DNA from: Cyathus striatus
Taxonomy: Eukaryota; Basidiomycota; Agaricomycetes; Agaricales; Nidulariaceae
Assembly: GCA_025738555.1 (NCBI GenBank)
Contig: JAOVFP010000008.1
Coordinates: 2,728,001-2,792,000, forward strand
Direction of reading: 5' to 3'
DNA length: 64,000 nucleotides
Shown piece after piece: positions 32,654-44,700 of the stretch (the first letter of the stretch is position 1; each line of letters begins with the position of its first letter). A program made the translations under genes and the position numbers. The notes under the pieces were generated by a model that worked only from the letters and a program-made list of their open reading frames with translations, did not search any database and had not been told where the DNA came from.

Positions 32654-34196
32654 ATGGACTCCCTTCAAGAACATACCATTCTGGTTCTCCTAAAGCATGA
32701 CCAGAATGTCACAGTATGTCTCTAATCGTTTTTACAAGACTTCTACTAATTGTTTTCCCCAGTACTTGCATGGTATGTGCGAGTAGCTACCTGTAGATCT
32801 ACCACATATCTTAAAATCATATCAATTTCAAGTCACTGGCTTAGCTCTTTGGGTATGTCAGACTCCTCGAATACATGATATGCAAATATTAAAATTATTA
32901 ATCATAGGTATTTGAGTGTCTCATCACAATGGATAAGGAAATAATCTACATCTGGGGATTGCCAAATTGGAGTGTGGTTAAAGTGCTATATGTCTTCATG
33001 AGATATACCACATATATTGATGCCTCATTAAACATAGTTAGTGGGTCAAATCAATTGACATTGAAATAGAGGTGTCATTCTGACTTAAATACAGTCCAAT
33101 GTTTCCCTGTGCTTTCTCCAAAGGCATGTAAGTTGCTATACTATGCCATTATATGTAAATTTTCCATTAATTTAACTGTGAGGACATGTCTATCCACTGA
33201 TCCACATTTATGTTTACAGGGCTTATCATGACAGGAATGTCAGCCACTGAAAGTTAGTATCTATTTAATGCAATATTATCTTATCTAACAGTTACTGTCA
33301 AAATTGCAATTATCTTAACTCTGTGCATCTGGGCTGTCTGGCAAAAAAAGACAATAATAACCATCATATTAACAACATACTGCATTGGTAGCTTTATACC
33401 AATATGGGTTAATGAAGGAATTCTAGAAAGATCTTTCATGTGTATGTGAACCCACAAATGGAGAAACAGATATCCATTCTTATACTACTAAGTTGATTTA
33501 CAACTTTACCTTAGTTGCATAGGTGGATGCATTGCGACAAGTGGAAGAATTGAATTTGAGGTGGCAACATGGGGTTTGTTGTTGGCTTACAATACCAGTG
33601 TGAATTGGTTCTTAAGATATTAGATCATGTTGCTAACAGGACCCATCTTGACAATCATGATGATTTTAATGCTACCACCTGCATATGCTGCTTGTAAGTA
33701 GCAGGTTTATTTAATTATTTCATATATTTTACTAATGAGTTTTACAGATAAAAGAGGAGGGGGGTCAACGATGGCGGGCATTGTCATTAGGGATGGTATG
33801 GACTCTCGCAAATACAAGACTTCAAAATGTTTTAACATATTACCTAGGAATTATCTATTACATCTACTTATTTGGTGAGCATCAGCAAGGATAATAGACA
33901 TGGATAGCTGAAGATAACTTCTCTATCAGTGGTTTCTTTAGTGAACATGGTGGTACTGTTGATGCTCAGTGTAAGTGCTTGCATTTTGTTCAACTGTTCC
34001 AAATAATACTAACATTGGTCCGTTCATAGTCTGATTACCTTTCTCTGCTTCTGGTGTATGTCATCATCAGTACTTTTCTCTTATCCTGCAACTAATAATG
34101 AAGCATTTTAACAGAATTAGTCATGTAATTCATTCAGCACTCTGCTGTCGCATTGTCTTGAATATTAGGGAGCAGGGATCTGGAAATTTCCATTGA
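32654..34196 (+). CDS. DUF6533-type integral membrane protein, multi-exon, possibly decayed
   Basis: Not visible as one frame because it has many short exons. The probable start is MDSLQEHTILVLLKHDQ at 32654. The next exon ends at TGG 32852 (QVTGLALW), with a 55-base intron to 32907. Then comes the DUF6533 core VFECLITMDKEIIYIWG...WSVVKVLYVFMRYTTYID. Later exons give GLIMTGMSATE, VKIAIILTLCIWAVWQKKT with the following membrane helix, the split motif RDG|IIYYIYLF across an intron near 33800-33850, and the family's usual end VIHSALCCRIVLNIRE, finishing at TGA 34194-34196. Such proteins have about seven membrane helices and an unknown role. Some joins need non-ideal sites (near 32773 and 33630), so it may be a pseudogene. 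Exon borders are approximate. Confidence 0.6.
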
Positions 34197-36469
34197 TTAT
34201 ATGGTAGCACCATCATCTCAGGAATGTAGTTACCATTTCCAAACTTCCACATAGTAAATTTACAATAAAAGTTTATGTGAATATTTATAGCATCTTTTCT
34301 ACCTTCCAATATGTTTGATGAGCTCCTAGGACGTAATCTAATCAGCACTGTGGCGCCTTCTTAGTCAAACCTGTGAATGGGTTCAATGGCTGTTCCATCC
34401 ATTTCAATTTAAGTGTAATTTTAAAGCGTGAAGCTATCCTAACTATGCAGTTTGTAATTAAGGCACCAATCCTATACAAATCCTGCAAAAGGGTTTGAAT
34501 CTTACACAATAATGATAGTGTTCAATAGTAAAACACCATCATCAAGTGCTTCTAGGCAAAATACCTGCTTGTCATTGAAATTTACATAGACAACAGCCTT
34601 CCAACATACTATCCCTTTACAGATCCATACACTCTTTTCCCATAGTTTTCAATGTCATTATGCCTGGGACATGCCAGTCTTGGACCGCATTTCCCCGCCA
34701 TTTTCTCAAGCCATGGGTACAGACATGAGGATGAGGGAATGTCGAAGGGTCATGCCACAAACAGCATTGTTATAATTGAGGCTGTCATGTAAAGGCAGAA
34801 CTTTTCATGACTGTTGGTGACCATATATTTGCCCTATCTATGGCAAAAACTTATCTGAAAGAAGCTGTCTGAAGATAGATAAATCAAAAGAATGGCTTGG
34901 GAACTACTAGCACTTGGAGTCAACGTTGAAGAGCTCAATGTCGTCAGAATTGAGATTTTCACATAAAGGTAGAATTTCCCATACTTGTTGCTGACCATAT
35001 GTTTGCCCTATCTGTGGCAAACAATTTATCTGGAAGAAGCTGAGATAGATCAGTCATAAGAATGGCTTGGGAACTAGCACTTAGAGTCGGCACTGGGGAG
35101 TTTTGACATCATAGCATTCAGTACAGCTCCGACAGTATTGTTGTGTTCACGATTTGTCGCAAGTTTGAAGTAAACCATGGGAACTTCAACTAGAGCTTTG
35201 ATAAAATGAATGTATTTCTATCGGAGGCGAAAGCAGAAATATTGATATGCCGGCATTTAAAATAAACCTATTTTTCGATTATTATGACATTTTATTCAAA
35301 CTTCTGTATTTAAATCTGTACAAGGAATGACCCCACGAGTACAAGAGTTGGAACGAGTCCCGAGTTGCCAACTATAGTATTTTCCACAAAATACATTACT
35401 AAGGGATGAGTACAAGGGCTGGGGTTGAGGCCTGTGCCGCCAGCCAAAGTATCTCAGCGATATGAACCAAGGGTATTGGAAGTATATCATATAGGATGTC
35501 AGTTCTTTGTACTCATTTAATACACTACTTTGGTTTATTAGTAGCCGTTGCGCTACTTCTTTTACAATTATTATTATTTTACGATGAGGCCACTGTACCG
35601 CTCTCGTGCATCTCGAATGATTCCTTGCACTAAGTCCAATAGACCACGTGCCATTGTATAGAACCCTCCAGAAAATCCCTAAATCAGAACATACGGACCG
35701 CTGTTGCTCAGCCAGTAGCTTTCAGAAATATGCCTCATGCCTATGATATCCAGGTCTGAATAATAGAATAACTTACATGTGTAAAACCACATGGATGATG
35801 GTGCATGAAACAGCCAAGCACAGTACCAATGCCATCACGCACTATTGATGCACATCAATACGAGCTGTTAACTCTGGGAATCTTTGTAACTGAGCGCGTA
35901 CTGACATGAGCACGCGTTTTAGCACATGAACCGAGCTAGTACCAATGCCGCAGCATTTGAGGTGCCTCTGGAACAAGTTTTAACCGTATGGTTTACCATA
36001 TGGAGGGTTCTCTGCACCTCTGAGAACCTATGGACAGTTTCAGAAGTAGAAATACGCCATTTATTTACACATATGATATGCTATTTTATCGTTACAAATA
36101 AAGTAGGTAGAACTGTAGTATATAACTTAGGGATGGTAGCGTAGGTAGAGAGAAGCACTGCACGAGCCGTCCTTCCATTCTCAAAGTAGAGTAACGTTCT
36201 GAAGAATAGTATCCGAGTTCTGATTAGTATTTGAAGTACCGAGTACCATTATATTGAATTGAATATTGGATTTTCGAGTTTTTAACTAGAACTTTAATTG
36301 AAGTCAGAAAACCCAGCCTCAGAAAGCAATCTATTGTCTTCAAACTTGTTCTATTTCACTATTGCAAACCAGATACCCTTCGTACAAAATATAACTAACT
36401 TAGATTACATATTTTACGTTAGTGGTGCTACTACTAACTACTTAAAGTACTACTAACAAGTTAGTCGTA
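34197..36469. other. Intergenic stretch with a local tandem duplication
   Basis: No gene is recognised. It is CpG-poor to about 35100, then CpG sites return. A 174-base duplication lies at 34785-35115. Confidence 0.3.
34785..35115 (+). repeat. 174-base tandem duplication
   Basis: The block with ACCATATATTTGCCCTATCT and AAGAATGGCTTGGGAACTA recurs 174 bases later with scattered substitutions. Two copies only. Confidence 0.55.
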
Positions 36470-37010
36470 TCAATACAGTAGAGGAATATTCGAATGTGGA
36501 TACATTAACTTCAACTTCTACAAGAACTACCACGGATGTGGATGTTGTGCGGATGCATCTCTGTTTCGCAGGGTTGAAACATTCTGAAAGGCTTTCGGAC
36601 AAGGATTTAGTAGACGAAGAGTAGAAGAAGCCTTAGGAAGATGAAAACAATCATCTATACCTTATCAGTCGCCCTAATCCATAGTCCCTCCTTTATATGC
36701 ACTCATCGAGTTGTTCAGCCGTGGATAGTCAAATAATTCGATGTTAACTACTATTGCTGCTACTCCTCTTAGCCGTCTGTTACAGATTTGTTAGCAATAA
36801 GTCACTGCATGTCGAATTCTATGTTGCCTTTGACGTAATGAGTCTCATTCGGCAGTTAGCTTGGATGACCATGTCAACTATCTTTTATCGTTGGATACGA
36901 TGAAAGATCCTGAGTTATTGTGTCGAGATTAACAGGAAATATTGGATAGGGCATAGTACGTACTGTGTGAATCATTTCAGGATCTTCCTCTCAACTTCGC
37001 ATGCCTCCTT
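36470..37010 (+). repeat. Dispersed repeat family C, forward copy
   Basis: Matches the reverse complement of 22040-22640 and carries more T and A at former C and G positions, for example TACTGTGTGAATCA against TACTGCGCGAACCA. Confidence 0.55.
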
Positions 37011-37090
37011 TGATGTATACTAGCAGGGTTGTTTGGGTTTCGGTCGTAAGGGTGGGGTGGGGAAAGCGGCAAGTTATGAAAACGGCACGC

Positions 37091-37940
37091 CATTGCAGTT
37101 GGAGAATGGCGCTGAAGATGGAGTGGCAGCAGCGTGGTCCTACGGCGACCTTCTTAGAATGCACCAGGAGCTATGGTAGTCAGTACCCCTGACAAATAGA
37201 CACAGAAGCCTAATGGTGGCTAGAATGAAAGGACGACACACATACTCGTCTTGCCTTTAACATCCAGCGGCGATTCACCTAAGATGGTGGCAAAGATGGG
37301 GTGCGATGTGGGATGCGAGCTAGCTTGACATGGCAGTACTAGCCTATGATGCAGTGGAGAGCGACTGCGAGACGCTGAAGGATGGTGGTAGTGTGAGGGA
37401 AGGGTCATTGGAAGTTGGAGTGCGGGATGAAGAATGTGAATGTCGCATTGTGTAAGAGCTTGAGGGCTCATCAACGTGTCCATATCACTGTGCAGACAGG
37501 TAGCACACAGCACGCAATCTTGAAAGAATTGAGCTTCTCGTATATCACGTCGAGAGCGCATATAAAACGTACCAGCCTGGAGACTCTCAGATCTTGCTTC
37601 CATCTTAGCCACCTCTCCCTTTCAAGTACGGCGGTGAGTTAAGGACAACCGTATGTAGCCTCTCAATCAATGGCTGAAAGGAAGGAGCGAATATTCCACC
37701 CCAATATACAACGATCCTTGAAGCTTGATGAACGGCTATTGGGAATAGCGGTGAAAAGCTGGCTTGATGCAGCAGTAGGAGAGGCAAAGGAGAGGGTTCA
37801 GGGGCCCGAGGAAAGTGGATGATGGAGGGCACTGGAAATGCTGCTAAGACATCGGAAAGTGGTGGTAGTATGAAGGACCGACATGTGGGAGGCTGGAGTA
37901 TGCGGTATAGGGCGGGCGGAGGAACATATGTACGGGTGTA
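37091..37940 (+). repeat. Dispersed repeat family A, short copy
   Basis: Colinear with 2029-3290 but with only one copy of the inner minisatellite unit. A 123-codon reverse frame (37976-37605) has no counterpart of equal length in the other copy and is probably chance. Confidence 0.65.
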
Positions 37941-39411
37941 GTCTTGTTCGGGTCCAGGGTGTGTGGCCGAGGCCACCGAGAGTGTGATTCTTATCGCTGA
38001 CTCAGTCTGAAGTACCAGTGACGGGCCAGTAAGTCTCTCATCCGTGACTCTCTCTTTGTCTCTCTCTCTTCCGAGTCACTTTCAGTTTTCGAAATCTATG
38101 CGAAGTTACCACGAAGTACTCTATATTCGCCTGGGAAGATGGGAGGAAGGATAAGTGTCCGGGCTATTTGGGTTAGGACAAATAAGTTCACTTCGGTTCT
38201 CTGGGGGTCTAAACTAGGCGTGCTCACTGACGACGAAGCAGATTTGCCTATAGCACAAGTATATTCCTTGTCTGAGCGAAGGAGTTATACTATGTACGTA
38301 TCAAGCAGTTGCAACTCCCCAAGTACGTCACCTCGTGGAACTGCGTAGGGAGAGCCTAGAGGTTTGCACAGTGGCTTGAAGTAGAATAGTATTAGCGTGA
38401 AAGACTGCCGAATCGTTATGGCGCTCTAGTACAGTCTTACATGTTGGGTCATTGCTCATCTCGTTATGTCAGTGGATGGGCCGTTGTGAAGCTCTTTTGC
38501 CGCTACATGCTATCATTGTCAATCAAGCCACAAGGCACCATACAATTCTTCGAACGTCGCGTTCATACCGTTCAATTTAGGTACAATCGACTGAGGCACC
38601 AGTACGAATGGTGACATACAAAAGGCGCATACGTTGGTAGTGGAAAATACGTATCTGTTGTTGGGAACTTTGAATCGAGATGATATTGGTGGGGCTGGAG
38701 GTTTAGTAGCCGTTGGACCAGCTAGTATGTTTCTAATGCGTATTTGTCATGTTTTTGCTCAAGTAACGCGTCTCGTGAAGAACGACCCGTTGACGTGTAT
38801 TACAACAGTTCTTCTACTAGTACACCGTTACTATCCTCACCACCACTGTGTCCCGACAGACTGCTTAACCCTTTCTGCACGCCGTATGGCCGTATGGTCG
38901 AAGAAGTCGACGTAGGCCTACCTACTCTAATGGAACATCTACCTTGAATCTTGTGGTTCTTGCGTATTCAATCTCGCAGATGCCGTTTCATTTTCAAAAT
39001 CGTGGCGAAAAATGCTACATGCTCTCTCGTCAGCCTCATCCCCTTACCTCAGGCTCAGTCACATCTGGTACGTTTCATATCGTCCGGACCGATTCTACGA
39101 TGAGATTTACGATTTACACACTCGGCGTCAGTCGTCGTATCCTCATCGGATGATGGGTCAGCTCAGCCTCAGCGCTCAGTAGACACCATCTCTAGCATCC
39201 TTGCATCGGGTCCGCGACTCTGTGTTTCTGTCACCTTTGATAGCGACATGTTTCCCACCTCCTACGGAGTTCCTTTACCTGGCTTCGTGATACAGATGAG
39301 ATCGTTGCCAGCTGCTCTTCGTCTTTTTCAACTGGTTATGTTGCTCCGCCTGTTCGCGGCGCGGTGATATTCGCGGCTATCTCGGTCCCCTCGATCATAT
39401 TTGAGCTAAAA
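37941..39411. other. Intergenic stretch, possible unrecognised exons
   Basis: A forward open frame at 38744-38947 and overlapping frames to 39153 might be exons, but I recognise no motif. No repeat structure is seen. Confidence 0.25.
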
Positions 39412-39420
39412 GGTTAGAAC

Positions 39421-39627
39421 CAGTCTCCTTCCCAGACCCTATAGGAAGTCTCGATCAAGCGGTACACAGTTTTAATCCAAGTTCGTGGGGTAAGAAGAGA
39501 AATGTACAAGTCATTATAATCAACCAATCATATTGTTTGAATTGATCAATTCTCTTTTTGGAAATGGGTACTTTGAACTTTAATTCAATGAAACTTCCTA
39601 TAGGGTCTGGCACATAATATATACAAA
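39421..39627 (+). repeat. MULE left terminal inverted repeat
   Basis: Begins CAGTCTCCTTCCCAGACC. Within the arm, CCAGACCCTATAGGAAGT and its near-complement ACTTCCTATAGGGTCTGG form a second, internal inverted pair about 184 bases apart. Confidence 0.85.
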
Positions 39628-40791
39628 CACCACAGCCACCTTGATGGCCAGCTTGCCGACATCATTCTGAGTATGAAAGTAAATGCTCAGTGCTCAGCGC
39701 TCGGAGACGAAATATATTCAAAGCAAAACTTGAGCAAAATATTCAGCACATTTGGTATACTTACACTGTGTCTTTGAAAAACTGGCAAATCAATGTGGTC
39801 CAATTCAGCCTGCAAAAGCTGCAAGTGGTTCTCAAACATGATCGCGATGTTATTTCAATTTTCTGGAAACATACTTATTCAAAAGATGTTGAGCTCACAG
39901 GTCGAAATTTGAGGCCATTGTGCATATATGATCTCATATTGGTCATAAAAGTTTCTCAGCTGTGGATCAACAAAACTACACATTGGAGAGACATATGACT
40001 TTCAAATTGATAGCCATGAAAGGGCCCTCAACTCATTCTTATTCTCTCTGATTCGCTCCTAAGCTCAGTTCTCTGTTCTTGACCCCTCAGCTTCATTCCT
40101 GATGTGTCTACTTTGTTCCTACTGTATTTTATATGTTTCTAAACTGTGTCTGCTTTGTTCTTACTGTGTATGCATCATTCCTAACCTTGCTATGTTGTTT
40201 TTTACTCCTGTGCTTTGTTCTCACTATCACTGCTTGCTTTCTGCTGTGTCTGCTTTGTTCTTACTGTTTTTCTTCGGCCCTAAGCTCACTATGTTGCTAT
40301 TGACCCCACTTCTGTGTTCTTACTGGCTCTGCTTCATTTCCACAATCTATGCCTTGTTCCTTAGCTCACAACTTCATTATTGACCCTCTGATTCATCTAG
40401 ACTATCTTGACTTCATTTCTACTGCCTATGCTTTGTTTTTATGCTTAAAATTTCGATCTGGACCCCTCTTCTTCATCCAACTGTCCCCACTTTGTTCGTA
40501 CTGTGTATACTTCGCTCCTAGTGTCTATCCTTCATCTCTATGCTCAAAAATTTGTTCTGGGCCCAGGCAAAGTTGGTAAGTGCATGTCAGACAGTATTTC
40601 AACTGTTAAGTCTATAATATGAAACCATTGCCACGGTGAAGACTATGTACAAAGTTGTTGCACGTCACGAGTTATTGATCTCTTTACTAATTGACATGAG
40701 GTTATCATCACCATGATGTTATCGAAAACCATAGAGGTCAATTCGAACTCAGTACTTCATGGCCTCTGCGGTGGTCAGCTCGACCCTCCTA

Positions 40792-40999
40792 TTTGTATAT
40801 ATTATGTGCCAGACCCTATAGGAAGTTTCATTGAATTAAAGTTCAAAGTACCCATTTCCAAAAAGAGAATTGATCAATTCAAACAATATGATTGGTTGAT
40901 TATAATGACTTGTATATTTCTCTTCTTACCCCACGAACTTGGATTAAAAACTGTGTACCGCTTGATCGAGACTTCCTATAGGGTCTGGGAAGGAGACTG
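40792..40999 (-). repeat. MULE right terminal inverted repeat
   Basis: Reverse complement of the left arm over 207-208 bases. Confidence 0.85.
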
Positions 41000-41008
41000 G
41001 GTTAGAAC

Positions 41009-41706
41009 ATATCGACAAAGTAATATGAACCTGTCACCCATGACCTTACTTTATTTAGTATATCTATCGGCACATCTTCAGTATCTGTGATCAGTCCAAG
41101 ATCAATCAAATTTGTAGTGAGATGCTTGAACTTCCCTTAACATCTAGCCGAAGGCTGGGGTCCTTTTCTCAGGACAACGGTCTTCTCTCACGTGATAAAA
41201 ACCCTCGACCATTACGTAATGAACAGCGTTCTTCCACAAGGTTGTTGACTCGACCCTAAACAATGGTCGGCGGACCGCGGTATATTTTTGACAGGAGTTA
41301 AGGATTAATTTGGGATGAGCGTTGTAATCATGTTCTCATGTATGGCAGATTTCCGAAGCCTTAATATGCTTCGATCCTCAGGTCACTGGTAGCCGGTAAC
41401 CATGCACTCCCTGCAGCAAAATTCCCAGTGCTACATATATATCTATGTAGAGAATAAGTAGATTGGACTCCGGAGACAATGATGTTTGGAGACTGAACAA
41501 CAGAAATTAATGGGTAGCTGTACTTTCTTTCAAATATCAGTCATACTCAGGCTTTAGCACTTACAGAAAAGATGTATTATTAACTCTTGTGACAGTGTGT
41601 ATGCAACATTGCAGCCACGTCAAAGCAGATCTGACAGCTGCGAAAGCGATTTGGACAGATGAGAAGTGATCGGTTTTACATAGAACTGCCACACACACAC
41701 ACTCGA
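41009..41706. other. Upstream region of the NB-ARC/TPR gene
   Basis: No gene is seen. The left part still has CpG sites, while the right part from about 41,560 is CpG-poor. A short CA run lies at 41690-41702. Confidence 0.3.
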
Positions 41707-41708
41707 GG

Positions 41709-41716
41709 TATAAGTA
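41709..41716 (+). promoter_or_regulatory. TATA-like box of the NB-ARC/TPR gene
   Basis: TATAAGTA, 44 bases before the ATG, conserved in the truncated paralogue at 1180-1187. Confidence 0.5.
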
Positions 41717-41752
41717 TGGCATCCGATTGACCATTGTGCTCTGATCACCAAC

Positions 41753-44700
41753 ATGTCCTTCGGTATATTTCCAAAAGCAAGCAACTTTGCTATAAATCAA
41801 CCCACCATGATAGATCAATCTAATATCTGTATTGATACACAGGTGACTTGACTTGTTGTAATTGTATAGTGTCATTTATTAAAACAACTGTATTTAGATT
41901 AATGTAGCCAATCATATAAAAGATGGGTGTCTTTCCCCAATTACACAGACAGCACCATGCACAAGTCAAATGTTCACAGGACAGGAGAAATATCTTGAAG
42001 CACTAAAGAGACATTTTAAGATTGAGAATCCAAATAGTTTGACAAGGAAATACTTTCTACTTTATGGAATGGGAGGAATTGGCAAGACTCAAATCTGCCT
42101 AAAGTTTATGGATGAAATGGATGACTAGTAGGTGAAATTGGTTAATAGAAAATGTAATACTTATTTTTGTTCAGTTTTAACTATACATTTTGGATTGATA
42201 CAACTTCAGAAGAGAGTGTCATACAAAGTCTCAGAGATATTTACAAAATGCATTTGTCAAGTCACTCTATGGAATTTTCTCCTGCTACAGTTCTCAACTG
42301 GATATCTACTCAGAGATATAAATGGATAATGATCTTTGACAATGCTGATGGTTCTCTGAAGATTGTAGAAAAATTTCTCCCATCAGGGAATAAGGGAAAT
42401 ATTTTGATGACCAGCAGAAATCAAGCATTGATGAAAATAAGCACAGTTGAAAACTCATTGGAAGTTACTGAGATGAGACAAGATACTGCTACACAGCTTC
42501 TTCTCAAAGCAAGTGGACTCTTTCAGAAAGTTGATGTATATAAAGATGTGGGGAATAAGATTGTATCAGAACTTTCTGGTCTTCCACTTGCTATTGATCA
42601 TGCTGGTGCATATATTATGTCAGGAACCTGTGAAATTACAGAATTTTTGGAAATCTATAAGAATCAGAGAGCAAAATTAATGAACAACAACAAGTATTGT
42701 GGTGCATCAAAGTATGACAAGTCTGTTTATGGAACTTGGGAAATATCTTTTCAGAAAATTATAGAAATGTCTGAAGATGTAACAGATTTTGATACAGCAA
42801 GAGCAGCTAAATATGCAATTATTATTATAAATATTTCTGCTTTTTTGCATCATGAAAACATTCCTCAAATGATGTTTCAAAGGGCAGCTGAGACTTACAA
42901 TGTAGTTATAATGGAAAATTTAGACCAAAGTCCTTTCTCTTTCATCAGAGATATGAATTCAAAATTGTTCAATATGAATGAAAATAAAGACTGGAATGAT
43001 ACAGTATTTGCTGAAGCAATTGCATTGCTTTTGTCATATTCATTAATAAAAAAACAATCAAGGACAAAGTGCCACAGACTTCACCCATTAGTTCAACATT
43101 GGTGTCAAGATAGATTGTCAATTACAGACAAAAACTTATGGATTATATACACAAGTGGAATATTAGCAGCTTCCATAAAATTTGAAAATACTGTGGAAGA
43201 ATATATTTATAATCAAGAAATTGTAATTCATGTTCTTAGCATTCTATCATATGAAAATGTATTGAACAGTCATCAAGACTATGCACTCCTACAGAGGTTA
43301 GCAAGTGTATTATATAAAACTGGAATGTTTAAAATAGAAGCAAGCATAAGAGAAACAATAGTAAAAATAAATAATAAAATTCTTAGCAATGAGCATCCTC
43401 ATACTCTCCAGAATATGAGCAGTCTTGCAATTACATACAGCAACTGTGGGAAATGGAAAGAGGCAGAAAAGCTAGAAATACAAGTACTGGAAATGAGAAC
43501 CAGAATTCTTGGTGAAGTGCATCCAGACACCCTGAATAGTATTGCTAATCTTGCCAATACATACCGTAAACTTGGAAAATGGAAAGAGGCAGAACAGTTG
43601 GAAGTAAAAGTACTAGAATTGAGAATGAGAATTCTTAGTGAAGAGCATCCAAATACTATAATGAGTTTAGCCAATCTTGCCAATACATACTGCAATCTTG
43701 GAAAATGGAAAAGGGCAGAAGAGTTTGAAGTACAAGTACTAGAAATGAGAAATTGGCTACTTGGTGATGAGCATCCAGACACTCTAATTGCCATGTCTAA
43801 TCTTGCCAACACATACCACAATCTTGGAAAATTGAAAGAGGCTGAAAACTTGGAAGTACAAGTACTAGAAATGAGAACCAGAATTCTTGGTGAAGAGCAT
43901 CCTCATATCATATTAAGTATGGCCAATCTTGCAACTACATGCAGTTTACTTGGAAAATATAAAGAAGCAGAAGAACTGCAAGTACAAGTACTGGAAATGA
44001 GAAACAGAATTCTAGGTGAAGAACATCCAGACACCATTAAGAGTATGGTTGACATTGCATCTCTGTATCACATGCTTGGAAAATGGAAAGATGCAGTGAA
44101 ATTGAATATAAAAGCTTTGGAAATGAGAACTACAATTCTTGGTAAAGAGCACCCAGACACACTTCATAGTATGACCAGTCTTGCTTGTACATACTCTAAT
44201 CTTGGGAATTGGAAAGCAGCAGAAGAGTTAGAAGTACAAGTATTGGAAATGAAAACTCAACTCCTTGGTAAAGAGCATCCAGACACCTTGATAAGTATGG
44301 CTAATCTTGCTGATACATACTGCAATATTGGAAAATTGAAAGAGGCAGAAAAGTTAGAAGTACAAGTACTGGAAATGAGAAATCAACTACTTGGTGAAGA
44401 GCATCCAGACACTCTTAACAGTATTGTGAATCTTGCTAATACATACCACAATCTTGGGAAATTGAAAGAGGCAGAAGAGTTAGAAGTACAAGTACTGAAA
44501 ATAAGAACTAGAATTCTTGGAGAAAAGCACCCAGATACTATAATGAGTATGGCCAATCTTGCATGTATATACTTTAATCTTGGAAAATTGAAAGAGGAAG
44601 AACAATTGGAAGTACAAGTACTAGAAATAAGAAATCAACTACTTGGTGAAGAGCATCCTGACACTCTGAATAGTATGGCTAATCTTGGCAATACATACCG

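Larger units (their letters stand above)
39421..40999. mobile_element. Mutator-like (MULE-type) non-autonomous DNA transposon
   Basis: 1,579 bases, with terminal inverted repeats at 39421-39627 and 40792-40999 that differ by one indel and one transition. It is flanked by an exact 9-base duplication GGTTAGAAC (39412-39420 and 41000-41008). Long inverted repeats with a 9-base duplication are the hallmark of Mutator-like elements. The interior has no transposase; it holds T-rich degenerate repeats built around CTTTGTTCTTACTG at 40035-40560 and an unrecognised 102-codon frame at 39690-39998. It is recent, because its arms are nearly identical. Confidence 0.82.
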
